Shown: positions 1 to 12,591 of the stretch, piece after piece | Position numbering within the stretch: the first letter of the stretch is position 1 | Layout: each line of letters opens with the position of its first letter | Source: Dolomedes plantarius | Taxonomy: Eukaryota > Arthropoda > Arachnida > Araneae > Dolomedidae | Assembly (NCBI GenBank): GCA_907164885.2 | Contig: OU015495.1 | Location: forward strand, 99,038,832 to 99,102,831 | Direction: 5' to 3' | DNA length: 64,000 nt | The notes under the pieces: generated by a model | What the model was told of the DNA's origin: nothing | The model's input: only the letters and a program-made list of their open reading frames with translations | Database searches by the model: none | Translations under genes and position numbers: made by a program

Positions 1-1256
1 ATCCGTTTACTGTTTAGAAATAAAAGATAAAAATAATAATAATAATAATGTAAAAAAAACCTCAGGTAAATCCATTAGCTACACACATCGGGAGGAAAAA
101 ATTGGAAGTAATTATTAGAACTACGTTGTGATATCCATCTTAGGTTTGTAATACCACTAATGTGTTGGAGCAACGAAACTATTTTGCCTAAACTCGCTGT
201 CTTCGAAAAAACATCCAAAAGAGAACCAAAATACGCACAAGAGTGACGTGTGAAATAACTGAAACGCAACGCAGTTGCCAACGGCCGAGTTCACAATCTC
301 ATGACAGCGAATATAAATTTGCACTTGTTGCTCGTGATCAGATCAAAGATTAATTTCTAATCAACCTATTTTAATAATTAATAGTACTTCGGGGGTAGGT
401 GGTAGTTTTTGCAAGAGTACTGTTACGTGGAAATATATACTGCGCTCTGACGTTTAAATTTAATCCTCTTTTATAGTTGTCATTTTTTGTAAATGCATGG
501 TGGATTATTAGCGACGAAAAATTAGATGCAGATAATGTAGTTGGTGTGTTAGAACGCTAAGTAATGATTTTATTACACGATTTACAACGGAGAGGCGAAT
601 TCCACGACACCATTACGATTTAACACTTTTTGTACTTAGAATTTCCTTTTCCAGAGACACATTCGCGATTAATGGTATCATCTCTAAATACATACTTCTG
701 TTTACTTCATCTCAAAGTGTTTCCGTGTCATTAAAATGATAAGCTTCAGATTACATGAAAAGCTGGAATCAAATTTAGTTCTGTCGTGTACTGCACATCA
801 CTGGAATGCTATCAAAATTTAATACAAATATTTAAAAGGGAGATGAAAGAACAAATGAGTATTTAACGACATGAATTTAATAAGCTGAAATGTCTTTCGC
901 TCGTTAAGTCGTACTTTAAAACTTGCAAGGGACTACGCTATGTGATAGTTGCTTTTAGTTTTCACTTAAAACTACGAAATAGTCTCAATGATACAGCTTT
1001 ATAAATTTTGAGAGGATTGATCACCTTTAACAAATGATGAATACCTCCCACTGATCTTAACACAAAAGCAAAGAAAAATTAAGTATTCAGAGCTTTGCTA
1101 AATATCTCCATCTAAAGTAAAATGATAAATTAAAAATTTCAGGCAACAAATGTTAACAAAAATTCGTACCCAAATGCCCTGTGTTCAAGTATAATACTTA
1201 AAGGAGATGTTTTTGATGTGGAAAATGCGAAGATGCCAATCAAAACAAGTCTACAT
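1..1256. other. A+T-rich stretch without a recognised gene
   Basis: I see no convincing coding exon, RNA gene or transposon end here. The only open frame, on the minus strand at 75-281, has no family resemblance and no splice context. A short AAT run lies near position 35. Confidence 0.5.
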
Positions 1257-1257
1257 C

Positions 1258-1314
<57 letters not shown>
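1257..1314. repeat. Compound (CA)n-(AT)n microsatellite
   Basis: About ten CA units pass directly into about eighteen AT units. The same CA/GT-to-AT composition recurs at 10622-10679 and 13222-13270. Confidence 0.95.
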
Positions 1315-1316
<2 letters not shown>

Positions 1317-1505
1317 AAAAGCTAATGCATCTAAATGCAAAATTTTAAAATGCGGTTAATAAAAGACAAGTAAGGCTGTGTCGAGAAAGGACTGCAACAA
1401 TATATTTAGCAATTTCGTTACTCATAACAAAGGAAAAATTAAGTTATCAATATAATACTTCCCTAAACACTCCGCATTTACGCTTAGTGGTTGGTATAAC
1501 AGCTT

Positions 1506-1554
1506 TCTGTTGAGCTATTTAGTATTTCAAGAAAATACTAAATATCTCAACAGA
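1506..1554. repeat. Near-perfect inverted repeat (hairpin)
   Basis: Two arms of about 22 bases (1506-1527 and 1533-1554) are reverse complements with one mismatch, separated by about 5 bases. No flanking duplication was found, so it may be a fold-back remnant rather than a mobile element. Confidence 0.7.
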
Positions 1555-3288
1555 ACAATCAGAAAAATTACTACTTTTTTTTAATCTAAAATGTGCCACG
1601 TTATCAAATAAGAACCGGTGAAAAAACAAAGGGCATGTGTCATCATGGTCTCTATCACACACTTTTACGTCGTTAGATGCCCAATAACTAATTTGCTCGG
1701 TTTCTTTAAGTGTCAGTAATTAAGAACATTTTGAATGCGTCGTACATTTTATAAATCGATACTAAATTTTAGGCTAGATTCCGCTTGATATAAACAGGAA
1801 CAGACCTGAGTTTTGGTCAAAACAATGAACTTTCTCACAAAGAGTTAAAGGTCCAGTTCTTTCAGCAAATAAATCACTAAATTTATTGTCGATACAGAAT
1901 CGAAAAATTTTTAATCTAAAATTTAAGAGAACGAGGTTGTTAAAATGGAATACGTTGGATTATGTCCACTTAGAATACGAAGAACGTCCCATGAAAAAAT
2001 ATTAATTTTAAAAAATTGTTTGAAGAACATAAATCTCAGTATGCCATCAGAATTTAATCATTAATATTTTTATAACTTTCGTGAAAGGGAGTCAAAAGTA
2101 TCGGCACGTCTCATTAAGAATTTTTTCCTTGCCATTCGCTCTTGCAGAGTAGTGATTTAAAAGTTTCTAGACTAGGGATATTCTATACGATTCATGCAAT
2201 ATTACTTACAGAGAGCACTCAGCCCTGGAGTTTTGAAAAACATTTTTTGCAATAATGTATTTTTAATTACGCAAAATATTTCGATGATTTATCGGATCTT
2301 TTATTTTTAATCATATAATGTTGTACATAGTATTTCATTCCATTACAATTTGTTGAAGGTCTTAAATTAACTTATTTGGTGTTTTTTTTTCTCTCAGATT
2401 TACCTTTTCCTAAATTCAAATTAAGAATTAATCAACTAATTTCTTAAACCTTTTTGAATCATATATGAGAAGACCACATCGAAATAACCAAAAACCATAG
2501 AAAACGCCTGCAAATCATCCAAACATATATGTGATTTGTCAAATAATGATAATAGTTTTTATTATACCCACAATAATATTGTAAACTTACGGGGGTTTTT
2601 TTTTTAATTTTTTTCCAGATGACTCTATTTGTTGAAATCGATTTTCTTCTTTCACCAGAAGATAATAATTTTTAAGTTCAATATTCCCTTCGGGAAAAAA
2701 AAATTAGCATTAAAAAAGAATAAAATAAAAACCAGTATTCCGAATCGAAACTTTCCTTGTAGTTTCAGTTCAATACATTTTTCAATTTTTGACTCCATTT
2801 TCGAAAACTACAAGAATTCTATCACTTTTGAGACACACAGTATATAAGATTTTTTGTATTTAACTTTGTTTTCAATGCAATTCGATTTTGTAAAGCAAAA
2901 CCAAGAAGGGCAGTTTTACGAACAAAATTCCCAGGCCACAGGTCCGGTAGCTGCCGGAATAGACCAAGATAATCAACAGATCAGATGTGGCTGAGCAATT
3001 TCCCCGTGATCAATGCACACACACACACACAAAATAAAAATAATTAATTAAATTTTTAAAGAATTGTTGGCTACAAATTTTAACCACACAACAAGGTTCC
3101 GTTGAAACTTCTGAACAATTTTTCTCTAACTTATAAAATGGTTGTATGCTCAGATGTTTGATTAATTCTACCATAAAGAGGTTGGCGGTAACTATAAACG
3201 GTCTGATAGGCTTCCTCCCGTTCGAATCCTGTGATTGGAGAATATCGCATCGATCGTCGTGTTTCCGCTCGTCGTGTAATATTTTGGA
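1555..3288. other. A+T-rich stretch without a recognised gene
   Basis: No coding exon, RNA gene or transposon terminus could be supported. A (CA)n tract lies at about 3014-3030. On the minus strand at about 3131-3288 there is an unassigned open frame, discussed as a separate finding. Confidence 0.4.
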
Positions 3289-3771
3289 CAGGGCCCGATT
3301 TAGAAAATTCTGGACTATAGGCACAAATTGAGAAGGGGGCCACCTAACACTGATGTGGGCATAAAATTTCCAAAATTGACACACAAAAAAAATAATGTGA
3401 AAGTACCATTTTACCAAGAATTGGCTATTTGAAGCGTAGAAGCCTAGAACATTATCATATAACAAAAAGCAATAGAACATATTAACTTCACCATTATAAC
3501 ACCAATACAATGCAACCAGAAAAACTTATTAATCCCTTATATACACTATAACATATATATGATAAACTATACATATAACTGTAGATATGATGAACCAATC
3601 AATCAAATTTGAAAGGAAATTTTAAAAAAAATCATTTTAAGAAAAGGTAAAATAATTTTAAAAAAATTGAATTGGGAATTTTTCCTTTTAAAATAAAAAT
3701 TTTGGGGGGCCCCTAACATTCAGGGGCCCCTAGGCCCGGGCCTACTGGGCCTAATGGAAAATCAGGGCCTG
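3289..3771. mobile_element. Non-autonomous hAT-type MITE (483 bp)
   Basis: The termini are inverted: left CAGGGCCCGATTT, right (reverse complement) CAGGCCCTGATTT. They are flanked by a perfect 8-bp direct repeat ATTTTGGA at 3281-3288 and 3772-3779. The CAGGG-type ends and 8-bp duplication are the hAT signature. The interior is A/T-rich with a GGGGCCCC-rich right end and no transposase. The intact duplication points to a fairly recent insertion. Confidence 0.88.
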
Positions 3772-3779
3772 ATTTTGGA

Positions 3780-6700
3780 TTCGCTCTTTCTCCTTCTTCG
3801 AATGGGATAATTATCCTAGTTTTGTTCATCGAGAAAAACGACATATTGAACCGAAAGTATTCCTTTCCGTTTTTGCAAGTGTAGCCTCCGATGTTGCTAG
3901 GTAGGACCTTCTAAAACACTTTCAACATTTGATAATGACTATCGCACATCTTTTCTGCAACAAAACTAACTTTTATATAGTTTTCTTTTTTCCAACACTT
4001 TCGCTTTGAAATTTTTCTAAATTTTCTCGTTTCCGATATTCTTTTTTTTTTAATTATTATTCAGCTTCTTTTAATTTATAATTTAGACTATTTCGTTTTT
4101 CCTGAATACGTTCTCATTTATATTTTAGTCAATTCTATCTCGATTTTAAAGCTCCTCCCTTCTGTCAAACGTCTGCGACCAATTAATATGTATAGTAAAA
4201 TGTCATATGTATAGTAAAATTTTTCTTGAAATTTAGTTAATGAAAAAAATGGTTAATATGAAGAACATGATGCGGTTGCCAACTGCGGCGATGTGGCGCC
4301 AAATGTGGTGGCTGATGAAAATTTTAGGTCACGTGACATATAAATGAAATGACACGACGATCGACGATTCAACCGCATTTGACAAGAATGGCACCTTAGT
4401 GCTAAAAACTGTATATTTGTAGGTTTTGGATACTTTAAGGAAATTTCTTGCTACGTTAACATAAATTACAATATTACTTTGCATGTAAAAAAAATTGCAT
4501 GCAATAATTAATTATTCTGAACAAAGCATTTCCACATGTTGCCTGCAAAATCATTTTCTTTCTTTTCGTTTGCTTACAAACAATTCAATATTTTGCTTTA
4601 TTCAAAGTATTTAATGAAATCAACTGAATTTTCTGGAATCTGTTGGCAAAGTTTTTTTTTTCTTTTAAGAAATGAAATATTCAATCAAAAAAACCTCACT
4701 GAAAACTGACACTCAGTATAAGCAGTCCCAGTTTTGAACTTTCAAAGAAGAACAGAAAAAAAAACCTAACGTTAAGAAATAAACCCTTTGTGATAGGAGG
4801 AGCTGAAATGTTTTCAGGAGGTTCTGGGGAAATTCTGATACTTGTAAGCGACGTATTACTTAAGCTGGAGGGTTCCCACAACCCACTATGCCATAAGTGA
4901 TGTCACGCCTGGGAGAAAAAAAAAAAAAAAAAAAAAAAAAGCGGAATGGGTGTATCTGGCAGTTTTATGAAAAGCCATTGGTGATGCCACGCGGAAAACG
5001 AAGGGCAGATAATACATGCCATGCGTTTTTGCATATAGAGATTTGGTATGAGTTTTAATAATCTAAGCATTGAACGACAAGCGTTTTACCTTTCGTGACT
5101 GTTCGAGTTGAGATGTGATGTGCTGCATGCAACTGCTTTATTATACATGACTGGGAGACAAAGAACAGGGCTAACAAATATATTATAATGCACGACAACT
5201 GCAAGAAGTTCCTCTAACGTTGAATTTATTAAGCTCCGTAAGTTTTCAAACACAGATTCACGGAAACTAAAAAGAAATGATACTAGAAAAATAACGTTAC
5301 AGGCAAAATGATTAGTAGATAAAAATGTCACTTTATTATTCGTACCCTTCACCTTCATTTATCTAAATACTCAAGAAACTTTAACATTTTAAAAGAGGGA
5401 GAACTTTTCCTCGCTTTCAGACCTATTCATTTACTTACCCATTCAATAAATAATAAGAAGATGGAATTTTTTAATTTTTATTCTTCTCACAAAACGGTAC
5501 CGTAAACAAACACATAATGAACAAAATGGTAGTCTTATTGTAACAAGTTCACTTATTCCCTCAGTTTTTAGTAAAAAATTACTACATAGCCATTGAAAAC
5601 AAGGAAAGCAACTTAACAAGCTGTTTCGTATCCCCGACGTGGCAAAATACTGCGAATATAAAAAATATAAAAAAAATGTGTTTACTTAGATATATATAGT
5701 GCAGCATAGAAGAAGCAGCTTTTTGAAATTGTTATCTCTGCAATAGGCCTAAAAGCTAAATGCTATATTTAAAATGTCGATGCATTAACGCAGGTATAAA
5801 ACATTGTGGGCATTGTTTCATAAGATATTTTTCTGCTTTTTGCTATCCATTACAAATTTGTCAAACACACATATTTGTCTATGTATCTTGACGAAAAATC
5901 CTCATGTTCCTACCACTTTAGTGATAGAAATTTCCCAACATGATTTTTATTTACTCTACTTGAATGTCTAAAACAGCAAACTCAACCTGATACAGGGTGT
6001 CAAAAAGTCTCATAAACGACATGACATTTGGCTTCTAAATAGCTTTCTGTGTTGACCAGCAGTAATCTGAGCTAAATCAGCCTCGAGAGCTTCTGAGGAG
6101 GTTGATGCGTTCCTCCATTTCCGGCACTAACAAGTCATTCGCGTTTATTTTTGCAGCTGCAAGTGCATAAGATGTACCACGAGCACAAACAGATGTTCTA
6201 ATTAACTTGCTTCTCTGTTTCAAAAGAAATGGCAGAAAACGTATCAGTCAACGTATTCAGGAGCTCTTTCAGTCGAACATATACTTATATTCCCTATTCC
6301 TCCAACTGAAAATCTGTACAATGATAGTGAATACAGATTGCAGATGGAGTCTGATACATGTATCTGTGAGAATTTATAAGCCATCATGCTTTGAGATTCC
6401 TATATAAAACGAAGAATGGATTCTCAAACCTAAATATATTATAGAAATGCTTCAATGTGCTCATAGCAGCAAAACATACTGTACATTCATGTCTTACTGC
6501 TTGCATTCTAAAATAGTGGCATAAATAATTTATTATTGACAAGAGAACTCATTCTTTTTTTATTGTGCGTATAAATTTCTTAAGACACAAATACGGGATT
6601 GAAACGCAAATAAACATTATTCCATTAATTGCTACCAGAAAAAAATAGAGGTTAAACAAGTGCGTTTATAATAAAAGACAAACTTTTAAATTCAGAACGA

Positions 6701-7843
6701 TGTATTTAAAATGAATTTTACATAATTAATACGAAATTCAAGACCAATTCTAACAAACAGATCTGTTTGAAGTGATTTAGAAAATTTCAGATTAAAACAG
6801 GAGGAATCAATACTCGTTAAGAATTTAAAACGGTAGAAAAGAAAAGAATTTTTCGTAATTATTTTTTAAGAAAATAATAAGTACTAAAAAAATAAAAATA
6901 TATACACAATAAATTAGACTCACATTCAAGTGTCACCACTGTATTTAGTAATACAATAAAAAATATATTTAATTAGTGTACAAATCATTTACTTTTACTG
7001 AACTTGAATACATGTCCTTGATTTGGAACATTATCTTTCATCATGTCTAAGTTTTACAGAAAATGTTGTTATAAAATATCTTTTTTAATATTTTTAAATG
7101 TTTATGTACTGAAGCGAATAAAAATATTGCCTTATCAAAGTGTTGTGTTTTTCTTCAATGCATCAAGTTACTTAGTACGGGTACACAGTATTGATAAAAC
7201 ACTAACTTCTGGTGAATTTGATAGTGCTGCTATCGATACAAAATCGGGCATTGCTCCTCAGCTAATAACATCATTAATCATCGGAGAGGGGGGGTAGGCT
7301 TTCCACTAAGTCAGAGTTTTCAAATCACGACCCTCTTCAATGGTTTCCACGCATCCCATTGGACACATGAACTAAAGGGGTTCAATCTAAACCAGAAAAA
7401 CGGCCGTAAAACATTACACTAAAAATTTTAAATCACGTTTGGCCCAAGAGATTCCAATAAATATCTTGCACCAGGAATTCACTCACCCCACGAAAAAAGA
7501 AACAGATCGCAAGATCGTGGACCATGGCTCATCACTCCTCAGGACCCTGTTCAACCGATCTACAAAAGTGAGCAGTTTGCATCAACTCAAAATCCCAGTG
7601 GGAACTGACGAATGTAATTATTGTCCTGCGGGTCACCACCGAACCAAAGGGCACACACCAGTTAACAAATAGTTCTATCATTGCATTCTTGACTAATCTT
7701 TAATGGGGAGGTTTGTGTGCTTGGTACAAAGACTGATTGATGGTTTACTTCGTAAACATCTGTGAACCTTCAAGTCATCTTTGATACAAGGAGGAATGAA
7801 ATGCTTAAATACTTTTCTATTTCACGATCACCTCGAGTACTTA
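3780..7843. other. Long A+T-rich interval without a recognised gene
   Basis: It holds a poly(A) tract of about 25 bases at 4916-4940. A segment near 5995 begins CAGGGTGTCAAAAAGTC, like many transposon termini, but no partner end was found. Open frames at 5086-5358, 7043-7297 and 7439-7672 show no recognisable domain or splice context. Confidence 0.45.
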
Positions 7844-7921
7844 ACGAGGGTTGTTTGATAAGTCCGATCCCTCCATATAGTAAGACCTGTCCATCTCTGC
7901 AAAATAAGCGTTAGTTTCCCT

Positions 7922-8103
7922 AATCACCTCGGAATTTGGGAATTTCTGCCCTGCAAGATTTTTTTTTTCTTATTAAAAAACAAGTAGTAGTTCCAGGGGG
8001 CCAAATATGGAGAATACGGAGGGTGGAGAACAATTTCGTAGCAGAATTCTAACAGTTTTGCTGTCACAATCGCAGATGAATGCATTATCAAGTTTTTGGA
8101 AAT
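7922..8103 (-). pseudogene. Mariner transposase C-terminal fragment
   Basis: The reading frame contains HPPYSPYLAPWNYYLF, a decayed version of the mariner signature around the third catalytic Asp (usually HPPYSPDLAPSDYHLF). The catalytic Asp of the SDY motif is Asn here, so this copy could not catalyse transposition. The two earlier catalytic Asp regions and the N-terminal DNA-binding domain are missing. Confidence 0.8.
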
Positions 8104-8106
8104 AAC

Positions 8107-8318
8107 TGGCCCTAGGTACAATAGTGTTATTGTACCTAGGGCCATTTGTAATTTTTTAAAAACATTCAATATCATTTACAAATTTTGTTTTTCTATACTT
8201 GAAGTGATTTTTATTTAAAGAGAATAAAGAACTTAATGCATACAAACTATTTTTATTATTGTAAGTTAGTTATAAGTAAAGATACTGCCATTTGAAAATA
8301 GCCGGCCCTAGGTACAAG
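8107..8318. repeat. Palindromic mini-element nested in the mariner
   Basis: A perfect 17-bp inverted repeat around GGCCCTAGGTACAA (8107-8123 and 8128-8144, 4-base loop) is followed by a third copy of the same word at 8304-8317 in the same orientation as the first. The 8128-8318 interval thus looks like a MITE of about 190 bp with TTGTACCTAGGGCC termini. No target duplication was identified, so the superfamily is unknown. Confidence 0.6.
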
Positions 8319-8662
8319 AGTTTCCCCTACCAAGCCTTGATTTAGTTTCTGCCGCTATTTTGCAGCTTAAAATTTAATGTTTTATCAACACGCGGAACTC
8401 GTTTTCCTCCACTGTGTGAGAAGTAACAATCAGTTGACGGACTAAAATGGTTGTCAGTCACAGACTAAGCGTCGAATCTGTTTACAGTTTGACAAACGCG
8501 CTATTGGGGCTTCCTAAATGTAAGTGCGCCAACAATTTGACTGCAGTGGCGCCATCTCTCGGACTTTTCACGTACTTATCAAACAACCCTCGCACGCTGA
8601 GCACTAGGGGGCATTAGCAATAACAACAACAACGCTGAGCACGTTCCTTCCCCCCCCCCCCC

Positions 8663-8882
8663 TTAATGCGGAGGCACTTGTCGTGAGACATTCGCCTTTT
8701 GTTACTCACCGGGAAGTATTGCTGGCTGCTTCATTATGGGAGCATCATAGGTGAGTCAACATTGCTCCCTATGAGGTGACAACACACAACGACCAAATCT
8801 TATCTGGGATTTGAACACAAACCTATTGCGTGGAAGCTCACGCCGCCAACCACTATACCATGTGGGCGGCTGAGTACCAGCT
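8663..8882 (-). mobile_element. tRNA-derived SINE, family A (older copy)
   Basis: On the minus strand the head contains an A-box-like GTATAGTGGTTGG and a B-box-like TGTTCAAATCC. The tail, with CCTCATAGGGAGCAATG and GGCGAATGTC, matches the family A copies at 52630 and 53618. A C-run at about 8649-8662 replaces a poly(A) tail. Imperfect flanking repeats GCTGAGCAC and GCTGAGTAC may be its target duplication. Confidence 0.75.
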
Positions 8883-8892
8883 TTGAGGGCGC

Positions 8893-10596
8893 TAAACCCC
8901 CTCAATCTGGACCTGCACTCTTTTTATCCATTCGTCCAGGAGGAAAACGATGATATACAGCATCATTGCTCGTATGGATTTAATTATATTTATTTACAGT
9001 TATTTTGCCTTACTATATGTACATACTGAATGATATCATAATCATACACATTTAAAGTCAGTTTCTTAGTTTTACACTTAATTGCTTTGAAAATACCATT
9101 TTTTAATTTGCGAAAAGTAAAATCAATTCATAGCTACTCATAATTAGAGTGGCTATGATTTTTTTATTTCATTTCTTAAATGGATATAAAAAATCGGCAA
9201 AGTCTCCATTGAATCATTTCGACGCATATGAATTGTCTATAAGGAGTACACATTCATTCACATTTTATTTTAGGCATGATTTGCTTCACTTGGTTCTACG
9301 TTCAGCACCCTCCGTTAAATCAGTGACGACGAATAAATAAATGAAAGGGAAGAATCTGACGTATCCCTCCATTAGCTAATATTTCTGCTTTTCAGTCTGG
9401 GTTTTATTCATAGACAGTACTAATCATAATTTTTCAAAAAATATATGACATACTTCAATAAATTAAGAGAAGAGGAGAAATAAAGAAACATTTTATATTT
9501 CTATCTAGCATATAAATGCCCATTTTCAGGTTTCATTCTTTCATTGATTTTCATGAAATATTACCTCAAAAAATTTCCACTCTCATCGACAGCACACGCT
9601 AGTTTACACATGAAAAAAAATTTCAGGTAGTCTCTTCTAACGAAACTACCGTGGATTATTAACGTAGGATTACTTATCGTTGCTTACCTCTTTTGTATGT
9701 ATATATGTATGTATTATGTATATATATGTAAACGAACACGCACGTGTGGCCGACTTGTGTAGATTTTCAAGCTGCGTGAAAAGCAGCAGCGTGAAAAAAC
9801 GCTCGTGTAGCCGTAGCCTTAATGTTATTCCATGCAACTGCAATCAAAGCCCGCTGCCTGGAAATATATTTACTCGTAAGAGCGTCTTTTTTTTTTTCCA
9901 GAATCCCTTTATTAAAATCACTAGGGACAACGTAACAGCTTCCATCCATTTACTGTAGTCATCCTTATACGAAAGGCTTTTCATCACTGTTGAATTATCA
10001 GCTTTAAAATTCAATTAAAATTTGAGATTTTAAGATAGAGACTTGAAATGAGGTTTATATGAATAAGAAAGCTTTCAGCTTCCAGATGATGTAAATATTT
10101 TCTTTGTAAGATAAAAACTCGAGGAGCATCGATATTACATCCACATATGGGACGATATTTCTTGAAAAACTGTTTCATTTTTTGATGAAAATATTAGTCT
10201 GTTTTAAAATATTTTTAAACAAATGAGGTCTAGTTTGAAAGAGAAATGTCTGTAGTCTTAGACTGTAAAAAGATCAAAATTATACGATCATTTTTTGGCG
10301 AGTTATCGTAATCTGAACATGAAAAAGTCAATATTTTCCCACAAAACATTTTTTTTAAAAATTTAAAAGTCCAACGAAGATGAGACATGTCTTACTTTGG
10401 TCCCCCCATTTTTCTGCATCCATTGGCATCGCTCTAGACCCCATACCCCCAGCGGTTTTGGAGGAGATAGTGTGACAAGCTTTTGACAGCGGCAGTGGGA
10501 GTTACTTTTTTTCAGAATAGAGAGATTTATTATTATTATTATTTTATTTAGTTCCATTTGATAATTATTTCTCCTTGGTTTTACTAGATGTCGCCT
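8893..10596. other. A+T-rich interval without a recognised gene
   Basis: No supported gene or transposon end was found. A minus-strand open frame at 9767-9949 (AWNNIKATATRAFF) faintly recalls pogo/Tigger transposases but is too short to call. Confidence 0.4.
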
Positions 10597-10621
10597 ATCT
10601 CTCTCTCTCTCTCTCTCTCTG

Positions 10622-10679
<58 letters not shown>
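10597..10679. repeat. (CT)n-(GT)n-(AT)n microsatellite
   Basis: Consecutive pure runs of CT, GT and about 21 AT units abut the left end of the next MITE. The TA at the end of the AT run serves as its target site. Confidence 0.95.
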
Positions 10680-10682
<3 letters not shown>

Positions 10683-11164
10683 TAAGTCCTCGACTTACGC
10701 GGTTAATTCGATCGAGAACATTCTGCGTATGTAGAATACGCGTAAGTGGAAATTTACCAGGTAATGCGGTGCGAGTGGCCGGCGCCTGTACAACGGATTC
10801 CTGTAAGCTTTTCGACCATCATCGTGTGGACGATAGCATTAATGACTAAATATCGAACTAAAATACGTATTTTAATCATTTTCAGTGAATTATTTTTATT
10901 TAAATATAAAAATAGTACGCACATACATTAAATTATACAGTACACGCATTATAAAATACTAATATTATACATACATAATTATGTAATATAAAAATCTGAT
11001 AATCAGCAGACGTTCTTGGGTCACTGAAGTATTTGTCCAATGATGTTTGTACAATCGACGCTTTCTTTTTCTCGTCGTAAATCGATAGCATGCTAAAGCT
11101 TCTACCGAAAAATTGAAAATTACAACCGCGTATCTACGAATCCGCGTAACTCGAGGACTTACTG
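10680..11164. mobile_element. Tigger/pogo-type MITE (485 bp)
   Basis: The termini are inverted: CAGTAAGTCCTCGACTTACG at the left and CAGTAAGTCCTCGAGTTACG on the reverse complement at the right. TA dinucleotides flank both sides (10678-10679, 11165-11166). CAGT termini with a TA duplication are typical of pogo/Tigger derivatives. No transposase coding is present, so it would need a transposase in trans. Confidence 0.88.
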
Positions 11165-11880
11165 TATATATATGTGGGAATCGAGCAGTCGCTGACCGCG
11201 GGAAGCAGGCAAGAGGCTTACCGCTAGAGGGCGCACCTGCGAACAGACGGTCGCCAGCACAGGGAAAAAGACCCTTTGCCCTCCTACCGCGATACTCTTC
11301 CTATCTTGCTAACTTACCCTCGTGCTTTCGTTGTGCACTGCTATCGCTCGCGTCTCGGGACTCGCAGGTGGTGGGTTCGACCCCCGTCTGTGCAGTCTAC
11401 CCTTTTCCAAATTTTCCCTCCTGCTAATTTTAGCCTCTCCTCGAGGCTTCGCTATCATCTCAATATGTAGTTGTACGACCCTAATAAGGGCCTTTTTTAT
11501 TTTCGTTTCCTCTAGACTAGTTAAAATTCTCTAATTAATTTAAAATTAATTTAACTTACTTGTTACTACTTAGAGCCTACTTAAATTACTTGTTAACTAT
11601 ATTTTCCACTCTCTCTCCTCCTTAAGTTTAATCTTAATAGTTATGTACTCTTAACTTAAAAATTCTCTTAACTTTAATTTTAACTTTACTGAGCACAGAT
11701 ATCTTGACACCATTAACTTGCTTACTGGAGATAAAGTCCAATCGGACCAAGGAACTCCAATTCATAAACAACAACTAGCTGCTGCGGAAAAGACCCCGCA
11801 GTTTTGAGGGAACTCTCGCAGAGGGGAGAAGGAGTTCGATTCGGGTTTTCGGCGGATTGCCCTCGGCCCTTCGTCTACAC
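11165..11880 (+). repeat. GC-richer repeat-like segment with a Pol III-like B box
   Basis: Composition shifts from A+T-rich to GC-rich at about 11170-11460. GGTGGGTTCGACCCCCGTC at about 11370-11390 fits a tRNA T-arm/B box, with TGTGCACTGCTATCGC upstream. This could be a tRNA-derived SINE head or a LINE 3' UTR. I could not define ends or a target duplication. A hAT element later inserted at its right side. Confidence 0.35.
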
Positions 11881-12591
11881 CAGGGGTCGGCAACCTTTTT
11901 AACTAGGAGGGCATATTTCAGACATGCGGGATTTCGGCGGGCACTACTGGGTGAAGAGGAGGAAAGGGGGGGATTAAGATTTAAACATGAAAATATTAAT
12001 GCGACATAAATATTTAATACATAAATTCGAATTTTAATTTAAACAAAATAATCTTAAAATTGATAATGCAATATTTGACATTGCAAATCTGCGGTCAGCT
12101 CGTTGTAAAGTGGCACATGAGTTGAGTTCCCAGTTCTCGGGCATTGGTCCAAGTAAGTGTCAGTGAGGCTCGATCGGTACTTTGACTTTAAGTATCTCAA
12201 ATTAGAAAACAACGATTCACAAGCATAAATTCTTGGTATTAAATTCTTCCAATAAGGAATCAAAATATTTGACAAACTAATAGGTGGTAGCATTTCCATC
12301 GCAATAATTTTCTAATTTTGAATATGGGAAATGTGATAAATTATCTTTCTCGATAAGCGATTTCCAGAGCGACAATTTATCTTTTAATGCATTTATCGGA
12401 CTTATCATAGAATCAAGGGGAGAACGACGTTGTCGAGAGATCATGCTGCTCAGTTTTTGATTTTTACGGTTTTGCGATTTTCATTTTTTTTTTTTAATCT
12501 ACAATTATTCATTACAAGAACGAGCGTTTGTTGTTCAAATATCTAAAAATTTTCTAAATTTGAACGGCGGGCACCGCGTTGCCGACCCCTG
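11881..12591 (-). mobile_element. hAT deletion derivative (711 bp)
   Basis: The termini are CAGGGGTCGGCAAC and its reverse complement, flanked by a perfect 8-bp repeat GTCTACAC (11873-11880 and 12592-12599). Only the C-terminal part of a transposase remains inside, so the element is non-autonomous. The intact duplication confirms both ends. Confidence 0.9.
12054..12299 (-). pseudogene. hAT transposase C-terminal (dimerisation) fragment
   Basis: The frame contains ACESLFSNLRYLKSKYRSSL, the hAT C-terminal dimerisation signature found in BED-type transposases. The Glu of CESLF is the family's third acidic residue. The BED finger and the first two catalytic Asp regions are absent, so this is a relic within the short element. 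It resembles the C-terminus of the intact copy at 20452-22317 (CESAFSTLTYIKSKYRSTL). Confidence 0.85.

Larger units (their letters stand above)
7844..8592 (-). mobile_element. Degenerate mariner element
   Basis: The ends are inverted repeats: CGAGGGTTGTTTGATAAGT after a TA at 7842-7843, and its reverse complement ending near 8592. Between them lies a fragment of mariner transposase on the minus strand. The expected right-hand TA is not conserved, and a short palindromic element interrupts the interior. At 750 bp it is well below the roughly 1.3 kb of complete mariners. Confidence 0.8.

Noticed and set aside
3010..3510. 166-codon minus-strand open frame
   Set aside because: It runs across the left boundary of a hAT MITE with a clean target duplication, so it is not one ancestral gene. 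No domain is recognisable.
5995..6180. Possible transposon terminus CAGGGTGTCAAAAAGTC
   Set aside because: No inverted partner, target duplication or coding remnant was found within several kb.
9767..9949. Minus-strand frame faintly like a pogo/Tigger segment (AWNNIKATATRAFF)
   Set aside because: Too short and repetitive to support, with no other part of a transposase nearby.
11330..11400. Possible tRNA gene near GGTTCGACCCC
   Set aside because: The T-arm is weakly paired and I could not build a full cloverleaf. More likely a SINE or LINE-associated tRNA-like region.
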